Assembly: GCA_943327015.2 (NCBI GenBank)
Contig: CALPVM020000020.1
Span: forward strand, 1 to 14,769
Reading direction: 5' to 3'
From: Akkermansia muciniphila
Lineage (GTDB): Bacteria; Pseudomonadota; Gammaproteobacteria; Burkholderiales; Burkholderiaceae_C
Length of the DNA: 14,769 nucleotides
Within the stretch, counting starts at the first letter, position 1; the number at the start of each line of letters is the position of its first letter. The notes beneath the pieces were generated by a model. It had not been told where the DNA came from. It saw only the letters and a list, made by a program, of their open reading frames with translations, and searched no databases. Shown in pieces: positions 6,569-13,785 of this stretch. Both the position numbers and the translations under genes were made by a program.

Positions 6569-6586
6569 ATGCGTTACTCTACGCAT
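6569..6586. promoter_or_regulatory. Inverted repeat in the phasin/reductase intergenic region (candidate operator)
   Basis: ATGCGT, six bases, ACGCAT: a perfect 6-base inverted repeat 36-53 bases before the phasin start, where its promoter should lie. It differs in sequence from the palindromes at 1505 and 5909, so a common regulator is not evident. Confidence 0.4.
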
Positions 6587-6736
6587 TTAGGTGCCTTGTG
6601 TGTAGGGTGAAGCTTCTAACTTGCACAAAATTGAGAGCATGGAAGTGCCTTGAGGTTGGTAAGTTGCGGGTTTGTGCTTAATCAATAGCCCGAAGTTATG
6701 GTTCAGAATTGCCGTTCTTAAAAATGAGGAGTCCGT

Positions 6737-8746
6737 ATGCAGTATTTCGTCACCGGTGCAACCGGTTTTATTGGTAAGCGTCTGGTTAAAAAAATTCTGG
6801 AGCGTAAAGGCTCCGTAGTTCACTTTCTTATCCGCAAAGAAAGTGAAGGCAAAGTTGACGGTTTGCGTGCTTATTGGGGTCTTACCGATGCCAAGAGTGC
6901 AGCCCGTGCAGTGCCTGTTTATGGCGACCTGACAACCAAAAAGCTCGGTGTAGCAACCGATGTCGTAAAGGCATTGAAAGGTCAAATTAACCATTTCTAC
7001 CATTTGGCAGCGGTGTACGATTTGGGTGCCGATGAGGCCAGCCAAGTGGCTGTCAATATTGATGGCACTCGCAACACGGTAGAACTTGCCAAAGCAATTG
7101 ATGCTGGGCATTTTCACCATGTGTCATCAATTGCTGCTGCCGGTTTGTATGAAGGTGTTTTCCGCGAAGACATGTTTGACGAAGCCGAAAACTACGAACA
7201 TCCTTACTTCATGACCAAGCACGAAAGCGAAAAAATCGTGCGTAAAGAATGCAAGGGCGCTTGGTCGGTGTACCGTCCCGCTATGGTGGTAGGGGACAGC
7301 AATACCGGCGAAATGGACAAAATTGATGGTCCATATTACTTTTTCAAACTGATTCAGCGTATGCGTCAGTTGCTGCCACCTTGGATGCCCACTATTGGAC
7401 TGGAAGGCGGACGTATCAACATCGTGCCCGTTGACTTCGTTGTTGATGCCCTCGATGCCATCAGTCATAAAACAGGCATCAATAAAAAGTGCTACCACCT
7501 GGTTGACCCAGAAGGGTATCGCGTCGGCGATGTGCTTGATATTTTCTGCCGTGCTGCACATGCACCCCGCATGAATTTGTTTGTCAATGCAGCTTTGTTG
7601 GGGTTTATTCCCAAGAGCGTTACCAAGTCAATCATGGGCATTGCCCCGGTGCGTCGTATTCGCAATGCAGTGCTCAATGACTTGGCTCTGCCCGAAGACA
7701 TGCTGAGCTTTGTTAATTACCCCACCCGATTTGATTGCCGCGATACGCTGGAAGCCCTCAAGGGCACAGGCGTACAATGTCCAAAATTGGATAATTACGC
7801 TTGGCGCCTGTGGGATTACTGGGAGCGTCATCTCGACCCTGCGCTCAAAATTGACCATAGTTTGCGTGGCACTGTTGCTGGCAAAGTGGTGTTGGTCACC
7901 GGAGGTTCATCGGGTATTGGTTTGGCAGCTGCTCATAAGTTTGCAGAGGCCGGAGCCACCACCATTATTTGTGGCCGTGATGCTGACAAACTGGAAGAAG
8001 CCTGCAAGGAAGCCAAAGCCAAAGGCTACACTTTTGTGGCCTACCCGGCTGACATTGCCGATATGGCCGACTGCGACCGTTTTATTAAACTACTGAACGA
8101 AAACCACGGTGGTGTTGATTTCCTGATTAACAACGCTGGCCGTTCTATTCGCCGCGCCATTGAATCCAGCTACGACCGCTTCCATGACTTTGAGCGCACC
8201 ATGCAGCTCAACTACTTTGGTTGCTTGCGTGTAACTATGGGCGTATTGCCAAGCATGGTAGCCAAGAAAAAAGGCCATGTTGTGAACATTAGCTCCATTG
8301 GTGTCCTCACCAATGCGCCGCGTTTTAGTGCCTATGTGGCATCTAAGGCTGCGCTCGATGCCTGGACCCGTTGTGCATCAAGTGAGTATTCTGACTTGGG
8401 TATTTCGTTTACTACCATTAACATGCCGCTGGTGCGTACACCCATGATTGCGCCCACTAACATTTACAACAATGTACCTACGCTTTCGCCGGAGCAGGCG
8501 GCAGATATGGTGGCTGAAGCGTGCATTTCCAAGCCAGTTCGCATTGCAACCCGGTTAGGTATGACAGGTCAACTCATGCACGCACTGGTGCCACGCATTG
8601 CACAAATTGCAATGAACACCAGCTTCCGCATGTTCCCGGATTCATCTGCTGCCAAGGGTGCAAAACCTGGAGAAAAGGCTGCAAAGCAACAGCTGTCGCC
8701 AGAAGCAATCGCAATGCAGCAAATGATGCGCGGTATTCACTTCTAA
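6737..8746 (+). CDS. Two-domain fatty acyl-CoA reductase (alcohol-forming, Marinobacter FAR type)
   Basis: A 669-residue fusion of two short-chain dehydrogenase domains. The N-terminal extended SDR (1-~375) has TGATGFIG (6-13), HHVSSIAAAG (127-136) and the active-site YFMTK (Tyr157, Lys161). The C-terminal classical SDR (~380-600) has TGGSSGIG (388-395), NNAG (465-468), NISS (517-520) and YVASK (Tyr533, Lys537). Both nucleotide sites and both catalytic pairs look intact. Stretches such as GEMDKIDGPYYFFKLIQ, FHDFERTMQLNYFG and NISSIGVLTNAPRFSAYV closely match, from memory, the ~660-residue Marinobacter reductase (Maqu_2507) that reduces fatty acyl-CoA via aldehyde to fatty alcohol with NADPH. 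The product is the alcohol substrate of wax ester synthase. GAGGAG lies five bases before the ATG. It is probably a single-gene unit ended by the terminator at 8798. Confidence 0.94.
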   Translation: MQYFVTGATGFIGKRLVKKILERKGSVVHFLIRKESEGKVDGLRAYWGLTDAKSAARAVPVYGDLTTKKLGVATDVVKALKGQINHFYHLAAVYDLGADEASQVAVNIDGTRNTVELAKAIDAGHFHHVSSIAAAGLYEGVFREDMFDEAENYEHPYFMTKHESEKIVRKECKGAWSVYRPAMVVGDSNTGEMDKIDGPYYFFKLIQRMRQLLPPWMPTIGLEGGRINIVPVDFVVDALDAISHKTGINKKCYHLVDPEGYRVGDVLDIFCRAAHAPRMNLFVNAALLGFIPKSVTKSIMGIAPVRRIRNAVLNDLALPEDMLSFVNYPTRFDCRDTLEALKGTGVQCPKLDNYAWRLWDYWERHLDPALKIDHSLRGTVAGKVVLVTGGSSGIGLAAAHKFAEAGATTIICGRDADKLEEACKEAKAKGYTFVAYPADIADMADCDRFIKLLNENHGGVDFLINNAGRSIRRAIESSYDRFHDFERTMQLNYFGCLRVTMGVLPSMVAKKKGHVVNISSIGVLTNAPRFSAYVASKAALDAWTRCASSEYSDLGISFTTINMPLVRTPMIAPTNIYNNVPTLSPEQAADMVAEACISKPVRIATRLGMTGQLMHALVPRIAQIAMNTSFRMFPDSSAAKGAKPGEKAAKQQLSPEAIAMQQMMRGIHF

Positions 8747-8752
8747 TGGCTA

Positions 8753-8780
8753 CATGCTGTGCAACCTGTTGCATAGCATG
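8753..8780 (+). repeat. Near-perfect hairpin just after the reductase stop codon
   Basis: A 28-base inverted repeat: CATGCT and TGCAAC pair with GTTGCA and AGCATG around a 2-base loop, with one G:T pair between the blocks. It begins six bases after the stop and lacks a T-run, so it is not itself a normal terminator. It may protect the 3' end of the mRNA or bind a dyad-recognising protein. Confidence 0.55.
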
Positions 8781-8797
8781 AATGGGGTGATTAAATG

Positions 8798-8826
8798 ACG
8801 GGCAGCTTAGCTGCCCGTTTTCTTTA
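8798..8826 (+). terminator. Intrinsic terminator of the fatty acyl-CoA reductase gene
   Basis: A perfect 9-base stem, ACGGGCAGC/GCTGCCCGT, with loop TTA, followed by TTTCTTT. It is strong and correctly placed, 51 bases after the stop codon. Confidence 0.9.
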
Positions 8827-9047
8827 TGCGGCGGGAAAATGATTCTGCAAGCGATTCCATAGTAACTCTGAATTAAGTGGATTAGTTGTGATAAGGTTAA
8901 AATGCAGGCCTGATTACATTGATCAATTCCAACAAAGTAAATTCAGTTTTAATTAAATATGAGTCGGTTAATCAATAGGGCGATTATGTATATCGTATTT
9001 TTGATGATCATCATGCTTTGATGAAGCAAAATCTAAAATCATTCGGT
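8827..9047. other. AT-rich non-coding region upstream of the H-NS-family gene
   Basis: No coding frame with family character or start signal is seen here. The stretch is clearly richer in A+T than its surroundings and holds two GATC-centred palindromes, ATTGATCAAT (8918-8927) and TGATGATCATCA (9002-9013). Curved, AT-rich DNA upstream of hns-type genes commonly takes part in autoregulation; that is inferred here. Confidence 0.5.
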
Positions 9048-9053
9048 TATACT
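9048..9053 (+). promoter_or_regulatory. Candidate -10 box of the H-NS-family gene
   Basis: TATACT, five of six matches to the sigma-70 -10 consensus, would put the transcript start about 24 bases before the ATG at 9084. No good -35 box lies at the usual distance. Confidence 0.4.
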
Positions 9054-9083
9054 CCAGACTATCTTAATACTTTTGGAGTAAAT

Positions 9084-9449
9084 ATGACCAGTTTAATTGA
9101 TATCCAAAGCCAGATCGAGGCACTGCAAAAACAGGCTCAAGAGATCAAAGCCAATGAATTTCAAAATACAGTGCAAGATATATTGGCTAAAATGCAGGCC
9201 TTTGGAATTGGTGTCAAAGATTTGGTAGCTGCAAATCCCTCTTTGGCTTCTGGTTCAGGAAAAACCAAATCTAAATCAGGCGCTGTTAAGGTGGCTAAAG
9301 TTGCGGGGCGTAAGTCTATGAATCCTGTGGCTCCCAAGTTTCGCGGTCCCAATGGCGAGGTCTGGTCTGGACGTGGGCTAACTCCCCGTTGGTTGGCTGC
9401 TCTGATAGAGCAGGGTCAAGCTAAAGAATCTTTTGCTGTAGAGGCTTAA
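9084..9449 (+). CDS. H-NS family nucleoid-associated protein
   Basis: A 121-residue protein. Residues 4-48 form a coiled coil for oligomerisation (IDIQSQIEALQKQAQEIKAN and following). Residues 54-82 are a Lys/Ser-rich linker. Residues 84-112 are the C-terminal DNA-binding domain, with KFRGPNGEVWSGRGLTPRWL; WSGRG plus a following Pro-Arg-Trp matches the betaproteobacterial H-NS/BpH3 type. It binds AT-rich DNA and silences genes, often acquired ones. An in-frame ATG at 9018 would add 22 residues, but GGAG five bases before the ATG at 9084 and the family N-terminus support the shorter form. It stands alone between the wax ester region and argB. Many such chromosomes carry several paralogues, so it need not be the main H-NS. 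Confidence 0.9.
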   Translation: MTSLIDIQSQIEALQKQAQEIKANEFQNTVQDILAKMQAFGIGVKDLVAANPSLASGSGKTKSKSGAVKVAKVAGRKSMNPVAPKFRGPNGEVWSGRGLTPRWLAALIEQGQAKESFAVEA

Positions 9450-9491
9450 CGGTTTTTGCTCTGTTTGTTATCGGTGCAGCGGTTGATTTTG

Positions 9492-9517
9492 GTGGCGCTG
9501 GCCTAAGGCCGAGCCAC
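9492..9517. repeat. Hairpin downstream of the H-NS-family gene
   Basis: GTGGC and GGCC pair with GGCC and GCCAC around a TAA loop, with a small internal loop (GCT opposite GA). No T-run follows at once (TATTGGGTTTG comes next). It could be a weak terminator or an RNA 3' structure. Confidence 0.4.
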
Positions 9518-9565
9518 TATTGGGTTTGTTTAGAGGCATTGCTGTTATATTGGTAGCCTCTTTTC

Positions 9566-9594
9566 ATTGCCTTGCTTAGGCAATACCGTTTTTT
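9566..9594 (+). terminator. Possible terminator between the H-NS-family gene and argB
   Basis: A 7-base stem, ATTGCCT/AGGCAAT (9566-9572 and 9578-9584), with a 5-base loop. Four bases later comes a run of six T (9589-9594). The gap before the T-run makes it a moderate call. The rest of 9450-9718 shows no coding frame. Confidence 0.55.
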
Positions 9595-9718
9595 ATATCG
9601 CAGTGAGTATTTGCTTTTTAAATTTTTCTGGCCTGCTTCTGTTTGTAAGTGGGGTATAAAATTTTGATCAAATCACAAAAGCAACTTGAACTCATTTTAG
9701 TTAATCATAATTTGTTAT

Positions 9719-10609
9719 ATGAATTTTACTTCTGCTATTTCGCCGCGAGACCAAGCTGAGGTATTGGCTCAGGCATTGCCCTATATCCGTAAATTCCATG
9801 GAAAAACCATGGTTATTAAATACGGTGGTAATGCCATGACTGACCCTGTGTTGCAGGCGGCATTTGCGGCTGATGTGGTTTTATTAAAGCTGGTGGGTAT
9901 CAACCCAGTAGTGGTTCATGGCGGTGGTCCACAAATTGAAAATGCTCTCAAGCGTCTTGGTAAAAAAGGCGAGTTTATTCAGGGTATGCGCGTAACCGAT
10001 GCCGAAACCATGGAAGTGGTTGAGTGGGTTTTGGGAGGCGAGGTGCAACAGGACATCGTGGGGTTGATTAACCAGGCTGGGGGCAAGGCGGTGGGCTTGA
10101 CAGGGCGCGATGGCGGCATGATCCGGGCGCAAAAACTCAAAATGCTGGACAGTGCAGATCCCAATAAAGAGCACGATGTAGGACAGGTGGGTGATATTGT
10201 TAGCATTGACCCCAGTGTGGTTAAAGCACTGCAGGATGATGCATTTATACCCGTCATCAGCCCCATTGGGTTTGGTGAGAAAAATGAAAGCTACAACATC
10301 AATGCCGATGTGGTAGCTGCCAAACTTGCAACAGTGTTGCAGGCTGAAAAGCTCATGATGTTGACCAATATCACAGGCGTATTGAACAAGGCCGGAGAGT
10401 TGCTAACGGACTTGAGCGCGCGTCAGATTGATGAGTTGTTTGCAGATGGCACTATTAGTGGTGGAATGATGCCCAAAATCAGTGGTGCATTAGATGCAGC
10501 TAAGAGTGGTGTTAAATCGGTGCACATCATTGACGGGCGAGTACCCCATGTTTTGCTGCTTGAAATTTTGACTGAGCAGGCATTTGGTACCATGATTCGC
10601 TCGCATTAG
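9719..10609 (+). CDS. argB: Acetylglutamate kinase
   Basis: A 296-residue cytoplasmic enzyme that phosphorylates N-acetylglutamate with ATP, the second step of arginine synthesis. Visible motifs are VIKYGGNAM (32-40, Lys34), VVVHGGGPQI (64-73), MRVTDAETMEVVEWVLGG (90-107), SYNINADVVAAKLA (191-204) and SGGMMPK (247-253, Lys253). Lys34 and Lys253 correspond to the two phosphate-contacting lysines of the E. coli enzyme. The N-terminal helix (about 9-26) is the extension found in arginine-inhibited hexameric forms, so feedback inhibition is likely. No Shine-Dalgarno sequence is seen before the ATG, although the N-terminus fits the family. It has no arginine-pathway neighbour here, usual for scattered arg genes in betaproteobacteria. 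Confidence 0.97.
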   Translation: MNFTSAISPRDQAEVLAQALPYIRKFHGKTMVIKYGGNAMTDPVLQAAFAADVVLLKLVGINPVVVHGGGPQIENALKRLGKKGEFIQGMRVTDAETMEVVEWVLGGEVQQDIVGLINQAGGKAVGLTGRDGGMIRAQKLKMLDSADPNKEHDVGQVGDIVSIDPSVVKALQDDAFIPVISPIGFGEKNESYNINADVVAAKLATVLQAEKLMMLTNITGVLNKAGELLTDLSARQIDELFADGTISGGMMPKISGALDAAKSGVKSVHIIDGRVPHVLLLEILTEQAFGTMIRSH

Positions 10610-10627
10610 GCAACGTAACATTTTAGT

Positions 10628-10659
10628 TATTTATTTCGGGTTTACCCTATAAATAAATA
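10628..10659. repeat. AT-rich hairpin after argB
   Basis: TATTTATTT (10628-10636) pairs perfectly with AAATAAATA (10651-10659), with an inner GGGT/ACCC pairing (10638-10641 and 10644-10647). It lies 18 bases after the argB stop and lacks a T-run on the plus strand. It is probably a weak 3'-end structure. The remaining bases to 10760 hold the regulator's upstream region, with no promoter I can call firmly. Confidence 0.45.
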
Positions 10660-10760
10660 GAGTTGCCTACCTAAATTTTTAACTTGCTTAAGAGTTGTTG
10701 CATAATTGCTGGAAAATAGCACGGTCGTTCTATTTGCTGCAATAAAAAACCCACTGTTCC

Positions 10761-11447
10761 ATGCCTTCCATGTCCTCAGCCATTAATGCACATCCCATGC
10801 AAGCGCCCAATGTGGTGCGTGCATCGCATGTGCGTGTGTTGCACAAAGGACAGCAAACCAAGCAAGCCATTATTGATTCTGCTTTGAGTTTGGCAACCCA
10901 GTTTGGCTTAGAGGGTTTGAGTATTGGTGCCTTGGCAGAGGCTACCCACATGAGCAAGTCGGGCGTCTTTGCCCACTTTGGCTCGCGTGAAGAGTTGCAG
11001 ATTTCTGTCATCCGCGAATATTTTGGTCGCTTTGAGCAAGAGGTCTTTTACCCTGCCATGCAAGAAGCTAAAGGTTTGCCAAGAGTGCAAGCTCTTTTTG
11101 CCAACTGGATAAAACTGGTTGCGGTAGAAATTGATTCTGGTTGCATTTTTATTAGCGGTGCGGTTGAGTTTGACGACCGCCCCGGCCCGGTGCGCGATGC
11201 GCTTGCCAATTCTGTTCAGACTTGGTTGGCGGCTTTGTACCGCGCTGTGGTTATGGCAAAGCAACATGGTCATTTACATGCTGACGCCGACGAGCAGCAA
11301 ATGGCATTCGAAATTCATGGTCTTATTTTGGCGCTGCATTATGAAGCCCGGTTTTTAAAAACCCCGGGTTCCATAGAGCGTGCCCACAAGGGCTTTCTCA
11401 ACATTCTTACCCGCTATGGTGCATTCAATGCGCCAACGGATTTGTAA
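10761..11447 (+). CDS. TetR/AcrR family transcriptional regulator next to acyl-CoA dehydrogenase
   Basis: A 228-residue regulator. The TetR domain starts at about residue 29 (HKGQQTKQAIIDSALSLA) with helix-turn-helix LSIGALAEATHMSKSGVFAH (53-72). The ligand domain contains DSGCIFISGAVEFDDRPGPV, a pattern I associate with TetR regulators beside betaproteobacterial acyl-CoA dehydrogenase genes. The first ~28 residues are an extension beyond the usual TetR start; ATGs at 10770 and 10797 are alternatives, and none has a clear ribosome binding site, so the true N-terminus is uncertain. The dehydrogenase ATG lies 35 bases after its stop, so the two are probably co-transcribed, and the regulator likely represses this fatty acid oxidation cluster until acyl-CoA is present. 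Confidence 0.9.
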   Translation: MPSMSSAINAHPMQAPNVVRASHVRVLHKGQQTKQAIIDSALSLATQFGLEGLSIGALAEATHMSKSGVFAHFGSREELQISVIREYFGRFEQEVFYPAMQEAKGLPRVQALFANWIKLVAVEIDSGCIFISGAVEFDDRPGPVRDALANSVQTWLAALYRAVVMAKQHGHLHADADEQQMAFEIHGLILALHYEARFLKTPGSIERAHKGFLNILTRYGAFNAPTDL

Positions 11448-11482
11448 ACTTTTTTTCACCCACCTAACTAAGGAAACATACC

Positions 11483-13279
11483 ATGCCTATCTATAACCCC
11501 CCCTTGCGTGACATGCAGTTTGTGATGCACGAAGTTCTGAATGTGGTTGAAGACTTTAAACAATTTCCGCAGCATGCTGATACGGACGTTGACACTATTA
11601 ACGCAGTTCTTGAGCAAGGTGGAAAATTTGCTGCTGAAGTGGCGTTTCCCATCAACATCAGTGGTGATACAGAGGGTTGCAAAATTGACCAAACCACCCA
11701 TGCAGTAACCACACCCAAAGGTTTTAAAGAGGCGTACAAAACATACATCGATGGTGGTTGGCCTGCTTTGAGCTGCGACCCTGAATTTGGCGGTCAAGGT
11801 CTGCCATTTTTGGTGAACCAGATGTTCTACGAAATGTTGAACAGCGCCAACCAAGCCTGGACTATGTACCCCGGCTTGACCCATGGCGCCTATGCTGCAT
11901 TGCACACCCATGGCACCGATGAGCAAAAGAAAACCTACCTGCACAAAATGACCAGCGGCGAGTGGACAGGTACTATGTGCTTGACCGAACCCCATTGCGG
12001 TACCGACCTCGGACTGATGCGCACCAAGGCCGAACCGCAAGCGGATGGTACTTACAAAATTACCGGCAACAAGATTTTTATCAGCGCTGGTGAACACGAT
12101 ATGGCTGACAACATCATTCACTTGGTGTTGGCTCGCTTGCCCGATGCACCTGCCGGTATTAAAGGTGTGAGCTTGTTTATTGTTCCAAAATTCCACGTCA
12201 ATGCGGATGGAAGCTTGGGTGAGCGCAACGGCATTTACTGCGGCGGCCTTGAGCACAAAATGGGTATTCATGGCAATGCCACCTGCCAAATGGTGCTGGA
12301 TGGCGCTGTGGGTAGCTTGGTTGGCCAGCCCAACAAGGGCATGCAAGGTATGTTCGTGATGATGAACGCTGCCCGCTTGGGTGTAGGCAACCAATCTTTG
12401 GGCTTGACCGAAGTAGCCTACCAAAATGCATTGGCCTATGCAAAAGACCGCATTCAGATGCGCTCTTTGTCTGGTACAAAAGCCAAAGACAAACCCGCTG
12501 ATCCGATCATCGTGCACCCCGATGTTCGCAAAATGCTGTTAACAGCAAAAGCCTATGTGGAAGGCGGCCGTGCACTGAACGCCTACTGCGCCATGTTGCT
12601 TGAGAAAGAAATGGCACATCCCGATGAGAAAGTGCGTAAAGACTCCGCTGACATGTTGGCTTTGCTTACACCGATCGTTAAAGCCTTTTTGACCGACAAC
12701 GGTTGGATTGCCACTTCATCCTGCATGCAGGTGTTTGGCGGCCACGGCTTTATCAAAGAGTGGGGCATGGAGCAGTTTGTACGTGATGCACGTATTAACA
12801 TGATCTACGAAGGTACCAACACCATTCAGTCACTCGATTTGCTGGGTCGTAAGGTTTTGTCCAACAACGGCGCTACCCTGAAAAAATTCGGCAAGATGGT
12901 TGCCAAGCTGGTGGAAGAAGAAGGCGTTAATGAAAAAATGGCCGAATTCATCACCCCTATCGCAATCTTGGGTGACCAGATCACCAAGCTGACAACAGAA
13001 ATTGGTTTCAAAGGCTTCCAAAATGCCGACGAAGTCGGTGCTGCTGCGGTCGACTACCTGCGTGTGGCTGGCCACTTGGTGTTTGGTTACTTCTGGGCGC
13101 GTATGGCACAAGTGGCTTTGCGTGAGATCGCTGCAGGCAATACAGACCCGTTTTATGTGGCGAAAATCCAGACTGCACGCTTCTATTTTGCCAAGTTGTT
13201 GCCAGAAACAGCAACTTTAATGCGTACAGCACGCACAGGAGCTAAGACTTTGATGGATACAGACGCAGTTTTTGCGTAA
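11483..13279 (+). CDS. Acyl-CoA dehydrogenase (long FadE-like form with extra C-terminal domain)
   Basis: A 598-residue flavoprotein that oxidises acyl-CoA to trans-2-enoyl-CoA, the first step of beta-oxidation. The FAD/substrate motif MCLTEPHCGTDLG is at 165-177, the FAD-contact block QVFGGHGFIKEW at 416-427, and the catalytic base is Glu443 in NMIYEGTNTIQ. At ~600 residues it belongs to the group with an additional C-terminal helical domain (~470-598) rather than the ~380-residue short-chain form, which suggests medium- to long-chain substrates. AAGGA precedes the ATG by a slightly long spacing. The gene lies between its presumed TetR regulator and DUF2147 and FadB-like genes in one plus-strand series. 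No terminator follows it. Confidence 0.96.
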   Translation: MPIYNPPLRDMQFVMHEVLNVVEDFKQFPQHADTDVDTINAVLEQGGKFAAEVAFPINISGDTEGCKIDQTTHAVTTPKGFKEAYKTYIDGGWPALSCDPEFGGQGLPFLVNQMFYEMLNSANQAWTMYPGLTHGAYAALHTHGTDEQKKTYLHKMTSGEWTGTMCLTEPHCGTDLGLMRTKAEPQADGTYKITGNKIFISAGEHDMADNIIHLVLARLPDAPAGIKGVSLFIVPKFHVNADGSLGERNGIYCGGLEHKMGIHGNATCQMVLDGAVGSLVGQPNKGMQGMFVMMNAARLGVGNQSLGLTEVAYQNALAYAKDRIQMRSLSGTKAKDKPADPIIVHPDVRKMLLTAKAYVEGGRALNAYCAMLLEKEMAHPDEKVRKDSADMLALLTPIVKAFLTDNGWIATSSCMQVFGGHGFIKEWGMEQFVRDARINMIYEGTNTIQSLDLLGRKVLSNNGATLKKFGKMVAKLVEEEGVNEKMAEFITPIAILGDQITKLTTEIGFKGFQNADEVGAAAVDYLRVAGHLVFGYFWARMAQVALREIAAGNTDPFYVAKIQTARFYFAKLLPETATLMRTARTGAKTLMDTDAVFA

Positions 13280-13327
13280 ACTCCGCAGTGGCTAGTTTGT
13301 TTAATCTTTAATTATTTAGGAGTACAT

Positions 13328-13768
13328 ATGATTCGCATGTCAATTGCATTGTTGTTGGGTCTTTCTTCAGCTGCTGCTATGGCACAGATGACACCTGTTG
13401 GTTTGTGGACGACGATCAGTGATGAAGATAAGAAGCCAACATCAGAAGTCCGTATTGTGGACAATGGTGGCGTTTTGACTGGAAAAATTGAGAAAAGACT
13501 CGATCCCAAAGCAAAGCCCGATGACAAGTGTGACAAATGTTCAGATGATCGTAAAGACAAATCCATTTTGGGACTTGAGATCATCCGTGGTGCTAAAAAA
13601 GACGGTAGCAATAATGTGTGGGAAAGTGGCAAGATTCTTGATCCAGCCAATGGTAAAAACTACAGTCTGATGCTAACCCCCATTGAAGGCGGTAAAAAAT
13701 TAGAAGTTCGTGGTTATATCGGTTTCAAAGCAGCTGGCCGCACCCAAACCTGGATTCGCGCCCAGTAA
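13328..13768 (+). CDS. DUF2147 domain secreted protein
   Basis: A 146-residue protein with a signal peptide: MIR, a hydrophobic core (about 6-17) and the AMA site before Gln20. The mature part starts with PVGLWTTISDEDKKPTSEVRI and ends with GYIGFKAAGRTQTWIR, the start and end blocks of DUF2147, a periplasmic or surface beta-rich family of unknown function with some lipocalin-like character. Cys68 and Cys71 (CDKC) could form a disulfide or bind metal. AGGAG is six bases before the ATG. It lies 48 bases after the acyl-CoA dehydrogenase and 17 bases before the 3-hydroxyacyl-CoA dehydrogenase, so it is probably in their operon. An exported protein inside a beta-oxidation operon might handle fatty acids outside the inner membrane, but that is only inferred. 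Confidence 0.9.
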   Translation: MIRMSIALLLGLSSAAAMAQMTPVGLWTTISDEDKKPTSEVRIVDNGGVLTGKIEKRLDPKAKPDDKCDKCSDDRKDKSILGLEIIRGAKKDGSNNVWESGKILDPANGKNYSLMLTPIEGGKKLEVRGYIGFKAAGRTQTWIRAQ

Positions 13769-13785
13769 TTCGTTAGGAAAATTAA

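Noticed and set aside
6587..7120. A 177-codon minus-strand frame upstream of the phasin gene
   Set aside because: It mostly overlaps the N-terminal domain of the fatty acyl-CoA reductase, shows no recognisable motif and has no ribosome binding site.
8898..9201. A 14-base direct repeat, TAAAATGCAGGCCT, at 8898 and 9188
   Set aside because: A repeat of this length is expected by chance about once in a window this size, and one copy is inside the H-NS coding region.
761..9449. The lipid region as a mobile element
   Set aside because: No integrase, transposase, flanking direct repeats or tRNA target site is visible in the window.
8919..9671. TTGATCAA palindromes at 8919 and 9664 as a shared operator
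   Set aside because: The same 8-mer also occurs inside the 3-hydroxyacyl-CoA dehydrogenase coding region near 14261, and an 8-base palindrome alone is weak evidence.
11468..12517. A 349-codon open frame on the minus strand
   Set aside because: It lies fully antisense to the acyl-CoA dehydrogenase, has a His/Gln/Val-biased composition and no family motif. It is a reading-frame shadow of a well-conserved gene.
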